Positions 17,029 to 25,438 of a stretch of DNA of 33,663 bases are shown in pieces. Below the pieces are notes generated by a model, which worked only from the letters and a program-made list of their open reading frames with translations, was not told the DNA's origin and did not search any database. The position numbers and the translations under genes are program-made. The DNA is from JAAZFF01 sp964405775 (lineage in GTDB: Bacteria > Verrucomicrobiota > Kiritimatiellia > RFP12 > UBA3636), in assembly GCA_964405775.1 (NCBI GenBank), contig CAYOPG010000017.1, positions 1 to 33,663 of the forward strand. Reading direction: 5' to 3'. Each line of letters begins with the position of its first letter. The first letter of the stretch is position 1.

Positions 17029-18291
17029 ATGAATAAAAAAACAATTCGTGATGTTGATTTCAAGGGACGCCGCGTTGTCATGCGCGTAGATTTCAACGTT
17101 CCTATAAAGGACGGAGTCATCACCGACGACACGCGCATTCAGGGTGCGCTCCCATCCATCAAGTATATTCTGGAACATGGCGGGAGCCTCGTTCTCATGT
17201 CACACCTTGGTCGTCCTGACGGCAAGCCGGACATGGCGTATTCTCTCCGTCCCGTCGCAGAGCGCCTCGCGAACTGCCTCGCCCAACCCGTCGAATTCGC
17301 TCCTGATGCACTCGACGCCAAAGCCAAAGCTGAAGCCCTAGGTGCCGGAGAGGTGCTGATGCTCGAAAACACCCGCTTTTATCTGGCTGAAGAGGGCAAG
17401 GTCAAGCAGAAGGAAGGCCAGAGCGATGAGGAGTACGCAAAAATCAAGGCAGAGCTTAAAGCCGCCAAGCAGTCGATGGCTGAGAAGCTTGCCTCCTATG
17501 GTGACATTTACGTAAATGACGCTTTCGGTACAGCACATCGCGACCATGCGTCCACTGCCTCAATTTGTAAATACATGAAGGCAAAGGGCGGCGCTTGTGT
17601 CGCGGGATTCCTCATGGAAAAGGAACTAGAATATCTAGGCAACGCAGTTGAGAACCCGAAACGCCCGTTTGTTGCGATCTTGGGCGGAGCCAAGGTGTCG
17701 GACAAACTAGCTGTTGTCAAAAACCTGCTCGCTAAAGTCGACACCCTGATCATCGGCGGTGGCATGGCGTACACTTTCTTGAAGGCGCAGGGGCATGACG
17801 TCGGAAACTCGCTTTGTGAGCTCGAGCAGCTTGATTATGCAAAGGAAATGATCGCCAAGGCTAAAGAGCGCGGAGTCAAGTTCCTGCTTCCGGTCGACAA
17901 CGTCGCCGCTGACAAGTTCGACGCCGCCGCCAACACCAAGATCGTCGGCAACGATATCCCTTCTGGCTGGATGGCTCTTGATATTGGTCCTGAGACGACC
18001 AAGAAATACGCAGAGGCCATCACTCACGCCAAGACTGTCGTGTGGAACGGCCCAATGGGATGTTTCGAGATGCCGGCTTTCGCAAAAGGGACGTTCGGTG
18101 TTTGCGAGGCCGTCGCCAAGATAAAAGGCAACGGAGGTGTGTCGATCATCGGCGGCGGAGATTCCGTCAGTGCAGTTAAGAAGTCAGGGCTCGACGATGA
18201 AATGAGCCACATCTCAACAGGTGGCGGCGCTTCTCTCGAATTCCTTGAAGGCAAAGAACTTCCTGGTTGCGCGGCTCTCGACGACAAGTAG
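17029..18291 (+). CDS. pgk: Phosphoglycerate kinase
   Basis: This cytoplasmic enzyme transfers phosphate from 1,3-bisphosphoglycerate to ADP, the step after GapA. The 420-residue protein shows substrate-binding motifs VMRVDFNVPIKDG, MSHLGRPDGK and ENTRFY, the hinge region LGGAKVSDK, and the nucleotide loop GGGDSVSAV near the C-terminus. An insertion of about 25 residues rich in Lys, Glu and Ala (about residues 122-147, after ENTRFYLAEEGK) is longer than in E. coli and is found in several PVC homologues as I recall. The ATG at 17029 has AAGG seven bases upstream. It ends 20 bases from the stop of the convergent C25 peptidase gene. Confidence 0.97.
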   Translation: MNKKTIRDVDFKGRRVVMRVDFNVPIKDGVITDDTRIQGALPSIKYILEHGGSLVLMSHLGRPDGKPDMAYSLRPVAERLANCLAQPVEFAPDALDAKAKAEALGAGEVLMLENTRFYLAEEGKVKQKEGQSDEEYAKIKAELKAAKQSMAEKLASYGDIYVNDAFGTAHRDHASTASICKYMKAKGGACVAGFLMEKELEYLGNAVENPKRPFVAILGGAKVSDKLAVVKNLLAKVDTLIIGGGMAYTFLKAQGHDVGNSLCELEQLDYAKEMIAKAKERGVKFLLPVDNVAADKFDAAANTKIVGNDIPSGWMALDIGPETTKKYAEAITHAKTVVWNGPMGCFEMPAFAKGTFGVCEAVAKIKGNGGVSIIGGGDSVSAVKKSGLDDEMSHISTGGGASLEFLEGKELPGCAALDDK

Positions 18292-18306
18292 GAACTCTTC
18301 TTACCC

Positions 18307-18341
18307 CGTTTTCACTGCCCTACGCGGATGCGGTGAAAACG
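18307..18341. terminator. Hairpin at the pgk / C25 convergent junction
   Basis: CGTTTTCAC (18307-18315) pairs perfectly with GTGAAAACG (18333-18341), and three inner pairs extend the stem. It covers the last codons of the minus-strand C25 gene and lies 15 bases after pgk. Only a short T-run follows on the plus side (GATTTTAA), so termination may be weak. The position suits a terminator for pgk. Confidence 0.5.
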
Positions 18342-21300
18342 TGATTTTAATGGCGCGGGACGAGTGTCGATTATTTCGGTGCTCTGCCCGCGCCCTAGTA
18401 TATTAGTGGCCCATACTTCGAAGGTTTCGACGCCAACAAGATCGTCTGAGCTTTCGACTTGGTACAGTTTGCCCGGAACACTGCTCCAACGGAGCCGCGC
18501 AACGCCAGCGGTGGAGACATTAATTGCCTCGAACTTTAGGTGCGATGAATTGTCGGTGGGATCAGTGCCCGCGACCCATTCTTCTAAGTTTGAAAAAGTG
18601 TCGCCATCGGTGTCCGCGTTGTCCAGAGAACCGTCCGTTGGAAGTCCGTAAAGTGCCATATATTCTGACAAACTGCGCCAAGACACTTCGAACTGTTCAC
18701 TCAATCCGGAATGCCCGGCTCCGTCATCTATTCGAAGGCACACGTTTGAAGATACGGCCAACACAGATGTTTCTCCCGACCATTCACCGTCTGTGAAAGC
18801 TTCGGTCGTCGACGGATAAATTGGTATTTCCTCCACGCGTATGAACTGTAGCGCAGGAACTCCATTCACAAGATAGCCTGTTTGCATTGTTTCGCCCCAC
18901 GTAAGCGGATCGCCGTATGCGCTGCTGTTCGTTGCAAAAACAAGGCTGCGGTTCGTTGATGTTGTAGCCCACATGGTTGATCCTGAGACGTCGTGGTTTG
19001 TGGTGTTGTTGAAGCTGAAGTCGACCATAAGATGGCTGATTCCATCGTATGAGAATGGCGTGGCAAGGTCTTGACTCTGCCACATTGTGCTTTGAAATGT
19101 AGTGTTTGTACGCAGTACGGTTGTCCAGCCATCCGCTTCCCACCGCGCTGTTTCCCCATAGTGGGGTAATGGCGTGTGTTTAAGTCTCACTGTCCAGTTG
19201 GAAAGCGGGATCCCGTGGTAGCCTCCCAGTTTAATCGGTAGCGCCATTATAAGGCCAGGACCGCCCACTTGTTCTTTAGTGTAGATCGACTGTGTCCGCG
19301 AGCGGGTGCTGTACGTGCGCAGCGGATAATCCAAACGCGCGGTGGCGTTCGTTATTTCGGAAACTATTGGATCACCTGTTGTTGCGTGTAGATTGCATAC
19401 GCCGAAGAAATTTGTGTAAGGGTCTCCCGTCGCCGTCATTGCTGTCACCGCAACGACAAATGGTTCACCAACACGCTGTTCTGTTTCAGGTGCTGTTATT
19501 GAAAAGTGGGTGAGCACATCGTTGCAGATTATTGTAACGACAGCGTTGGAAGGCGGCGCGAGGAATGCGTACTGACCAGTGGCGTTGTGGAGGGAAACCG
19601 CGAAAGTTTCGTCGCTCTCTTGTTCGATGTCGTCAAATATAGGTATGACAATCTGTTTTTCCGTCTCTCCCGGAAGAAATTCTATGGTTGCAGATGTGGC
19701 AGTGTAGTCTGTGCCAGAGGTTGCAGTCATGTCTGTAGTTGCGATATCAACGCTTGCCCAAAAGTTTGTATGCCACCTCCGGCTTATTGTCAGAATCGCA
19801 CTAGCGCCGACGTTTTCAATCACCTTAAATGTGGGAGTTTTAAACGAGATATTTCCGTTTAGTGAAAGTGAAACTGGAATGGTGATGTCGTAATCAGTGA
19901 GCGTGTTGGAAACGGCAATTGATCCCAGATACTTTCCTGGTGGCAGATCGAATGCCGCAGCAGAAAAGCTGGCGGCGAATGAAGTTGTACCGCCCGGCTG
20001 GATTGTGCCAGATGCGGGCGCAACGTCAAGCCAGCTGTCCGAGACAGATGCCGCCCATGCGAGCAGGCCTGTGCCTGTGTTTGATATGGAGTATTCCTGA
20101 GAGGGTGGGGCGAATGGACCGCCAGCATAGCAAGATGCTGATATGCCGGTTTCAGGCGCAAGAGAAAGGGGATCATGTTGCAACAGAATGTGTGGATCTC
20201 CAAACATTGTGGCGGTGTAGTAGCACCAGCGGTAAACGGTGTCGCCTTTGTCCTCCACACTGCCTATCATTTCTTCGCGCGAATGCGTGTGCGCCACGCC
20301 TAGGTGCCTTTCATCAGCAAGCAGCAGGCGTTTGAAGAAGCGTGAAAGGAACTCTGCGCTGTACATGTTTTCGGCACCAACAGCGTTCCCGTACCAACCA
20401 AGGTCCGTGTTCATGATTGCGGCAGCAGCGCCAGTTGAGAGGCCGGCGGTGATTACCTCTACGAAAGAGTCGGCACCAGAATACGCAAAGTCTCCCGCGT
20501 TACAACCAATGCTTGCGATTATAAACGGCGATGAGTTTGTCAGACCGGCTAGATCTGCGTTTGGAATCCGCATGGCCTGCAGTGCGCTCGTATGACCGGA
20601 ATGAGCGGCTATGTTGGGTGACCGGTTCAACGCGGCCAGTGCGTCGGCACCCGTCCAGATGTTGGAATTAGCAGGACGGTCTTCGAGCCGCGTCACTTCA
20701 TATTTTGAGAGTGAAGGCAGAAGCCCGTCAAGCATTGCGCCGCCTTGGATAAAGTTTCCCATGTATTCGCCAGCGAGGAGCGCGTGTTCGGCGTTTGCGT
20801 GGGCGTCGAGTTCGTATCTAATTGATTTTTCGACGAAGCGATCCGCTTCCTCTGGCGTGGATACAGGTGTGCGGCCGACATAAAGCTCTGCCAGCAAATC
20901 CACGTCTCCGCCGTCTTCGCCATCTGTTGGCTCACCCCAAAGGTCGTCGCCATCCGAATTCCAGGAACCGTCCAGACAGGCGAAATACAGGTCGCAGGGT
21001 ATGCTCCCGGTTATGAAATTAACACTGGCAAAGGCGTTGCGATAAGGCACGACGTCGGCGTCGCCACCAAGCAGCACGTATGACGTGTTCCAGTTAGTGT
21101 ATGCATTCGCGATGTAATGTCTCAGGGACGTGGCAGAGTCCGCACCCTGCCACGCTGCCAGTATGTCTTCGACTGCGGAGATCTTGACTGAAAGGCCAAG
21201 AGCTGTTTTGTGCTCCGCAAGTGGCCGGAAGGAGTTGGTCATAGCGGCAGCAGTCACAATCAGGTAATCTATACTGTCGGAGGTCACATCCATTGTGGCG

Positions 21301-21884
21301 AATTGTGCAGTTGGCAGTGGCTCGGGGTTGTCTACGAAATCCATGACCCTTTGAAGGCGTTCCTTCGGCACGCTTGCAGTTGCCAGCGTAGTTATGCCTT
21401 GAGCTGGCTGTCTTACCGTTATAACAACAGTTATCTGCGAATGGAACAAAAGCCTGGACTGAGCGGGGTTGTACAGCACGGGAAAAACTCTGACAAGCGC
21501 GATGTCTCTGCCATGCAACCTTTGGATGGAGAGAAACTGCACATGACCAGATGGGTAGGGGGCATCAGCGTTGTATATTGTGTCGTCGGACTTGGCCAGA
21601 TGGTGTGTCGTATCGTTCATGCCAATAGGAATCGGGACTTGTCCGTATTCGACGGGGCGAGATAGCGTGAAAGTCTGCCCGACGCCTTGAATTTCAGCGT
21701 CTACAGATTCAAGTTTTGAGCCATAAGGGAGCAGAATGCGAGCCGTGAGGAATGGCAAGATGGGCTTGCCGGGGCTCGACATTTGATCACACTCTGGAAC
21801 ATAAACACGGCATGATTCGTCTCGGTTTATGATTTCAGGTGACTCGAAATCATATGTAAAAACCAATTCAGCCCCTTGCGCCAT
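18312..21884 (-). CDS. Large secreted C25 (gingipain-like) cysteine peptidase with Calx-beta domain
   Basis: This 1190-residue protein has an N-terminal propeptide-like region (about 1-200) and a caspase-like C25 catalytic domain (about 203-570) with AAHSGH (H428, H431) and SIGCNAGDF (C461). A BACON or Ig-like domain follows (about 597-676), then a Calx-beta domain (about 678-789, VIENVGASAILTISRR and the DDIEQESDETF turn). There is a poorly recognised beta-rich middle, and a DTDGDTFSNLEEWVAGTDPT calcium-binding-type repeat near 1115-1135. The first ATG (21884) encodes MAQGAEL, which looks like a mature N-terminus. In frame upstream (21885-21932) lies KSKLISALLPCILFTA, a clear signal-peptide-like segment, but no ATG, GTG or TTG precedes it. 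The missing start is discussed in the findings. Export to the periplasm or cell surface is inferred. Confidence 0.85.
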   Translation of the reverse strand: MAQGAELVFTYDFESPEIINRDESCRVYVPECDQMSSPGKPILPFLTARILLPYGSKLESVDAEIQGVGQTFTLSRPVEYGQVPIPIGMNDTTHHLAKSDDTIYNADAPYPSGHVQFLSIQRLHGRDIALVRVFPVLYNPAQSRLLFHSQITVVITVRQPAQGITTLATASVPKERLQRVMDFVDNPEPLPTAQFATMDVTSDSIDYLIVTAAAMTNSFRPLAEHKTALGLSVKISAVEDILAAWQGADSATSLRHYIANAYTNWNTSYVLLGGDADVVPYRNAFASVNFITGSIPCDLYFACLDGSWNSDGDDLWGEPTDGEDGGDVDLLAELYVGRTPVSTPEEADRFVEKSIRYELDAHANAEHALLAGEYMGNFIQGGAMLDGLLPSLSKYEVTRLEDRPANSNIWTGADALAALNRSPNIAAHSGHTSALQAMRIPNADLAGLTNSSPFIIASIGCNAGDFAYSGADSFVEVITAGLSTGAAAAIMNTDLGWYGNAVGAENMYSAEFLSRFFKRLLLADERHLGVAHTHSREEMIGSVEDKGDTVYRWCYYTATMFGDPHILLQHDPLSLAPETGISASCYAGGPFAPPSQEYSISNTGTGLLAWAASVSDSWLDVAPASGTIQPGGTTSFAASFSAAAFDLPPGKYLGSIAVSNTLTDYDITIPVSLSLNGNISFKTPTFKVIENVGASAILTISRRWHTNFWASVDIATTDMTATSGTDYTATSATIEFLPGETEKQIVIPIFDDIEQESDETFAVSLHNATGQYAFLAPPSNAVVTIICNDVLTHFSITAPETEQRVGEPFVVAVTAMTATGDPYTNFFGVCNLHATTGDPIVSEITNATARLDYPLRTYSTRSRTQSIYTKEQVGGPGLIMALPIKLGGYHGIPLSNWTVRLKHTPLPHYGETARWEADGWTTVLRTNTTFQSTMWQSQDLATPFSYDGISHLMVDFSFNNTTNHDVSGSTMWATTSTNRSLVFATNSSAYGDPLTWGETMQTGYLVNGVPALQFIRVEEIPIYPSTTEAFTDGEWSGETSVLAVSSNVCLRIDDGAGHSGLSEQFEVSWRSLSEYMALYGLPTDGSLDNADTDGDTFSNLEEWVAGTDPTDNSSHLKFEAINVSTAGVARLRWSSVPGKLYQVESSDDLVGVETFEVWATNILGRGQSTEIIDTRPAPLKSRFHRIRVGQ

Positions 21885-21932
21885 TGCAGTGAATAAGATG
21901 CACGGCAGCAGAGCTGATATAAGTTTGGACTT
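21885..21932 (-). other. Signal-peptide-coding segment lacking a start codon
   Basis: Read in frame with the C25 gene, this stretch encodes KSKLISALLPCILFTA followed by MAQGAEL, with positive charge, a hydrophobic core and small residues before the likely cleavage site. It begins at the TAAG at the end of the YkgJ-like gene (stop at 21931-21933). One added G (TATAAG to TATGAAG) would create an ATGA overlap and an ATG for this segment. Confidence 0.65.
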
Positions 21933-22320
21933 ATACTGCGTTGTTTTGTGACTGCGGTTGATTGTTAACTCTCGTTTGTGAACAACGCCGCATTGCGGGG
22001 CAGACGGCGTCGGAGTCAGGATTGCGCCATGAGTGAGGAAATCCGCTGCACTGTTCAGGCTTTACTTCGTGTATAATGCAGCGGTTCGATGCGTCGAGCA
22101 TTATGCACGACTCATCAGTTTTGCATTTCAGAACAAGCCCGTGCCGATCCGAGGAAATTTCGCAGAACTTTGCGGTGAACTCAGCAACTGAGAGATTGAA
22201 AAAGCTAGCGATTTTATCGAGTTCTTCATCCTTTAGAAACACATAGCCAGATATGCGGCAGCATGCCCCGCACTGCGTACATCTGAATGATGAAAGGTTT
22301 TTTATAATGTCGGAGCTCAT
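21931..22320 (-). CDS. YkgJ-family Cys-cluster protein (putative zinc/iron-chelating)
   Basis: This 129-residue soluble protein carries the YkgJ family signature FRCTQCGACCRISGYV at residues 12-27 and further Cys at CKTDESC, NRCIIHEVKPEQCSGFP and AVCPAMRRC. The family is annotated as zinc- or iron-chelating, and the exact function is unknown. Positions of the Cys groups match the family, so a metal or Fe-S cluster is expected. It begins two bases after the small zinc-ribbon gene and overlaps the signal segment of the C25 gene, so the three look co-transcribed. The C-terminal tail is Asn/Gln-rich and not conserved. Confidence 0.85.
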   Translation of the reverse strand: MSSDIIKNLSSFRCTQCGACCRISGYVFLKDEELDKIASFFNLSVAEFTAKFCEISSDRHGLVLKCKTDESCIMLDASNRCIIHEVKPEQCSGFPHSWRNPDSDAVCPAMRRCSQTRVNNQPQSQNNAV

Positions 22321-22322
22321 TG

Positions 22323-22583
22323 TCAGGGGCTAGTGAAAAAACGGAAAGCAGCAGGGATAAGGAAGCCCACGGCAACCCCGCTCCCGAATAGCAAAATAAC
22401 ATGCCAAACGCGGAGCAACTTGCGCGTAGAATCATCACGTAGCGGAATGAAGAAAAACCATTTTTTGAATTCAGCACCGCAGTTGCTACAGCGCATATTG
22501 CGCATCGGTCCGGGCGTGAACACCATCCAGTGCGGTTGTTTCATTCGCCACGATTCATCTCCGCCGCAGTAAGGACAACGCAT
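22323..22583 (-). CDS. Small zinc-ribbon membrane protein
   Basis: This 86-residue protein begins MRCPYCGG and has a second pair, CSNCGAEF, at about residues 32-35, forming a four-Cys zinc ribbon. A single membrane span near the C-terminus (VWHVILLFGSGVAVGFLIPAAF, about 60-81) leaves the ribbon probably on the cytoplasmic face. A good ribosome site (GAGGG, eight bases before the ATG) lies in the 11-base gap after the lysA-like gene. I do not recognise a named family, and function cannot be assigned. It sits tightly between lysA-like and ykgJ-like genes, so it is almost certainly real. Confidence 0.75.
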   Translation of the reverse strand: MRCPYCGGDESWRMKQPHWMVFTPGPMRNMRCSNCGAEFKKWFFFIPLRDDSTRKLLRVWHVILLFGSGVAVGFLIPAAFRFFTSP

Positions 22584-22594
22584 TTTTGAGACCC

Positions 22595-23869
22595 TCAGAG
22601 TATTTTGTTTTTAATCTGCTTTTGCCCGAATTCGAGCGTGGCAAAATAGTCGTCAATTGTTTCCGCGCGCCTGATCATCTCCGGCGTACCATCTTTACGT
22701 ATGAGCCATTCGGAAGAGCGAAGTTTGCCGTTATAGTTGAACCCCATAGCATAACCGTGGGCGCCAGTATCGTGTATTACGACAATGTCGCCGGGCTTCA
22801 GTTCCGGCAACATTCGGTTAATTGCGAATTTGTCGTTGTTTTCGCAGAGTGATCCCGTGACGTCGTATGTGGTGTCACACGGTGCGCTCTCTTTGCCTAT
22901 AACCGAAATGTGGTGGTAGGCTCCATAGAGCGCCGGACGCATGAGGTTTGTCATGCATGCATCGAGCCCAGCGTAGTTCTTGTATGTTTTTTTGATATGG
23001 CGTACGCGAGACACTAGCCACCCGCTGGGGCCGGTGATCATTCTGCCGCATTCCATGAAGATCTTAGGCTCTGGGTGTCCATTACCGATCAAGATTTCCG
23101 CACAGGCTTTCTGAACACCCTTGCCGACAGCCTGCAGGTCAACTGCGTCTTGTTCCGGCTTGTAAGGTATCCCGATACCTCCTCCAAGGTTTATGAACTC
23201 AAAGTTTATTCCGACTTCTGCGGAAATCTCTGCAACTAGCCGGAAAAGGATATTAGCTGTTTCGACAAAATATTCAGCATTGAGTTCGTTGGAAGCTACC
23301 ATCGTATGAATTCCGAAACGCTTCGCGCCTTTAGCTTTCAGAAGACGGTAACCTTCGATAATCTGCTCGTGGGTGAAACCGTATTTCGCCTCTTCGGGCG
23401 ACCCTATAATGGCGTTGCCGGCCTTTGCCTTCCCGGGGTTGTAGCGGCAGGATACTAGCGGGGGTAGGCCGCCACAAGCGTTCTCGCAGTAATCAATGTG
23501 AGTTATGTCGTCGAAATTTATTATCGCCCCGAGTTCGTACGCTTTCTTAAACTCCTCTGCCGGCGTGTCGTTGGAAGTGAACATTATGTTCTCGCCAGTG
23601 ACACCGCATCTCTCAGCGATTATCAGCTCGGGCATGGAACTGCAATCGACTCCGGAGCCCACTGTCTTAAGGAGGCGGATAATAGCCGGCGTAGGGGTTG
23701 CTTTTACTGCGAAATAATTTTTGAACCCCTTGTTCCATGAAAACGCATCAGAGAGTCGACGCGCGTTGTCTAGTATGCCCGCTTCATCATAAATGTGAAA
23801 CGGTGTAGGAGTGTGCTCTTCGATTGCGTTGATCGTCTCGATCCCGAACGGGAATTTCTTTTCTGTCAT
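22595..23869 (-). CDS. lysA: Diaminopimelate decarboxylase-like PLP enzyme (LysA family)
   Basis: This 424-residue fold-III PLP enzyme matches LysA, which decarboxylates meso-diaminopimelate to lysine in the cytoplasm. The PLP lysine is K56 in NYFAVKATPTP, preceded by PTPFHIYDEAG. The glycine-rich phosphate site is INLGGGIGIPY, and the substrate-side motifs are MECGRMI and GSLCENNDKFA. It has the closing GAHGYAMGFNYNG found in LysA. Relatives acting on carboxynorspermidine or arginine share the fold, so specificity rests on motif resemblance. The ATG at 23869 is used; an in-frame TTG at 23881 would add four residues. It begins 37 bases after scpB. Confidence 0.85.
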   Translation of the reverse strand: MTEKKFPFGIETINAIEEHTPTPFHIYDEAGILDNARRLSDAFSWNKGFKNYFAVKATPTPAIIRLLKTVGSGVDCSSMPELIIAERCGVTGENIMFTSNDTPAEEFKKAYELGAIINFDDITHIDYCENACGGLPPLVSCRYNPGKAKAGNAIIGSPEEAKYGFTHEQIIEGYRLLKAKGAKRFGIHTMVASNELNAEYFVETANILFRLVAEISAEVGINFEFINLGGGIGIPYKPEQDAVDLQAVGKGVQKACAEILIGNGHPEPKIFMECGRMITGPSGWLVSRVRHIKKTYKNYAGLDACMTNLMRPALYGAYHHISVIGKESAPCDTTYDVTGSLCENNDKFAINRMLPELKPGDIVVIHDTGAHGYAMGFNYNGKLRSSEWLIRKDGTPEMIRRAETIDDYFATLEFGQKQIKNKIL

Positions 23870-23906
23870 TTTAGATTTCAATTATTCTTCGCGCTTAACG
23901 GTGTGG

Positions 23907-24638
23907 TTATTTTTTTATCGGTTCGAGGTCTTTTAAGCTCTTAAGTCCGAAATGGTCGAGGAACGACGCTGTGGTTCCGAACAGGAAAGGGCGCCCGGGG
24001 AGGTCGCTGCGACCGATCATTCTGACGAGCTGCATCTCCATAAGTGCTTTGATCACGTGTCCGGCGTTGACTCCGCGAATCGATTCGATTTCAGATCGCG
24101 TGACAGGCTGGCGGTAGGCTATGATTGCAAGCGTTTCTATAGAAGGACGCGAAAGACGCGCCGGCTTGCCTTTGTTCAGCATTTTGCGAACCCATTTGCC
24201 GCAGTCGGATGAAGTCTGGAAACGGTATCCACCGGAAATTTCAATGAGTTCAATGCCGATGCTGAATTGACGGAATGTTTTTTGCAGATCCTCTACGATT
24301 TTCTTTATAGCCAAAACAGAAATAATTTCTGTTTGCGGCAGGGGCGGGGAGTCACCAGTTTCTGCCGACACTTCCTCGCGCGGCTTTTGTGCGGACTCAA
24401 CCGCGGCATCCGTAACCTCTGCGGCAGCAGAATCAGCTTGGGTCTGCAATGCCTCAAGATCGTCGTCAGTGACCTCTTTTGCCGCCTCTTCTGTTTCTTT
24501 GCGATCATCCTCGGCAACCGCTTCCAGAATCGTCTGTATTTCTTTTGCCGTGATAGGGTGATCCGCGCCGAGAATCAGAGAACAGATGATCTGCTGCATA
24601 GAGGGGTTGGGGGAGTCGGACTCAAAAAGGCTCTGCAT
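23907..24638 (-). CDS. scpB: Segregation and condensation protein ScpB
   Basis: ScpB is a winged-helix partner of ScpA and SMC in the bacterial condensin complex. This 243-residue protein has the family core: a start-region helix IICSLILGADHPITAKEIQTIL, then IELIEISGGYRFQTS, and the conserved LSRPSIETLAIIAYRQPVTRSEIESIRGV (about 165-193), followed by GRSDLPGRPFLFGTTASFLDHFGL. It is longer than usual because of an Ala/Glu-rich insert of about 60 residues (about 43-100) inside the first winged-helix domain. The ATG at 24638 is supported by GGAGG at eight bases' spacing and overlaps the end of scpA by 17 bases. Confidence 0.92.
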   Translation of the reverse strand: MQSLFESDSPNPSMQQIICSLILGADHPITAKEIQTILEAVAEDDRKETEEAAKEVTDDDLEALQTQADSAAAEVTDAAVESAQKPREEVSAETGDSPPLPQTEIISVLAIKKIVEDLQKTFRQFSIGIELIEISGGYRFQTSSDCGKWVRKMLNKGKPARLSRPSIETLAIIAYRQPVTRSEIESIRGVNAGHVIKALMEMQLVRMIGRSDLPGRPFLFGTTASFLDHFGLKSLKDLEPIKK

Positions 24639-25431
24639 GATCCGTACCTCCGATTACCGCGCGCGGAATAGCACTGGCCGCCGGGTCTATTCCGGCGATT
24701 TCTATTTCTGTGAATGGCGACTCCTGAATAGCTACAACCTGACGCAGCCTAAGCAGTTCCAATAGTGCTAGAAATGTCACGATTATTTCACCGCGTGGCG
24801 ATTCCGGGTTGAATAGTGTCGAGAACTTGACGCCGCGTGATGAAGATATCTTGCCGAGGATCATGTCGATCTTGTCGGAAACTGTCCAGCGTATCGGCTC
24901 AATTTCACCGATAGGCTCAATCTTCGCGCGGGCTAATACCTGTTCGAAAGCATCGATGAGATCGAATATTCCAACCTCGCCCAGCGCGCGTTCCTCCTCC
25001 AGATCTTCGTCTGGCACGAGGTTTGCGCCTGAGGGGCCAAAAACGTTTTGCTGTTCCTCCTCTAGCTTAAGGAGGTTATCGGCGGCGTCTTTGTATTTCT
25101 TGTAGGCAACGAGCTGTTTCACCAGATCCCAGCGCGGATCCTTACCCTCGTCCTCCATTCCTTCTTCATCCCCCTGATCCTCGACCGGGAGCAACATACG
25201 GCTTTTTATCAGCGAAAGCGTAGCTGCCATAACGATGAATTCGCCGGCCATGTTCAGATCCAGCATCTTCATCAACTCCACATACTCTATGTACTGGTCG
25301 GTGATGGTGTCTATGGGGATGTCGTAGATATCCAGCTCGTTCTTGCGTATCAGGTATAGCAATAGATCCAGAGGCCCTTCGAACACCTCGAGGTTAACCT
25401 TGTAATCATCTGGCAGCAATTGCTCTTGCAT
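24622..25431 (-). CDS. scpA: Segregation and condensation protein ScpA
   Basis: ScpA is the kleisin that bridges the SMC heads for chromosome segregation. The 269-residue protein has the N-terminal helical signature VFEGPLDLLLYLIRKNELDIYDIPI at residues 16-40 and EFIVMAATLSLIKSRMLLP at about 64-82. An acidic central linker follows (EDQGDEEGMEDEGKD), and the C-terminal winged-helix SSRGVKFSTLF and VTFLALLELLRL motifs close it. Length is normal. The ATG at 25431 lies seven bases after trpS and the 3' end overlaps scpB, so it is part of the trpS-scpA-scpB unit. Confidence 0.95.
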   Translation of the reverse strand: MQEQLLPDDYKVNLEVFEGPLDLLLYLIRKNELDIYDIPIDTITDQYIEYVELMKMLDLNMAGEFIVMAATLSLIKSRMLLPVEDQGDEEGMEDEGKDPRWDLVKQLVAYKKYKDAADNLLKLEEEQQNVFGPSGANLVPDEDLEEERALGEVGIFDLIDAFEQVLARAKIEPIGEIEPIRWTVSDKIDMILGKISSSRGVKFSTLFNPESPRGEIIVTFLALLELLRLRQVVAIQESPFTEIEIAGIDPAASAIPRAVIGGTDHAEPF

Positions 25432-25438
25432 GGCAATG

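Noticed and set aside
21210..21665. A 151-codon plus-strand frame opposite the C25 gene
   Set aside because: The opposite strand is a well-supported C25 catalytic region and this frame lacks a ribosome site and recognisable motifs.
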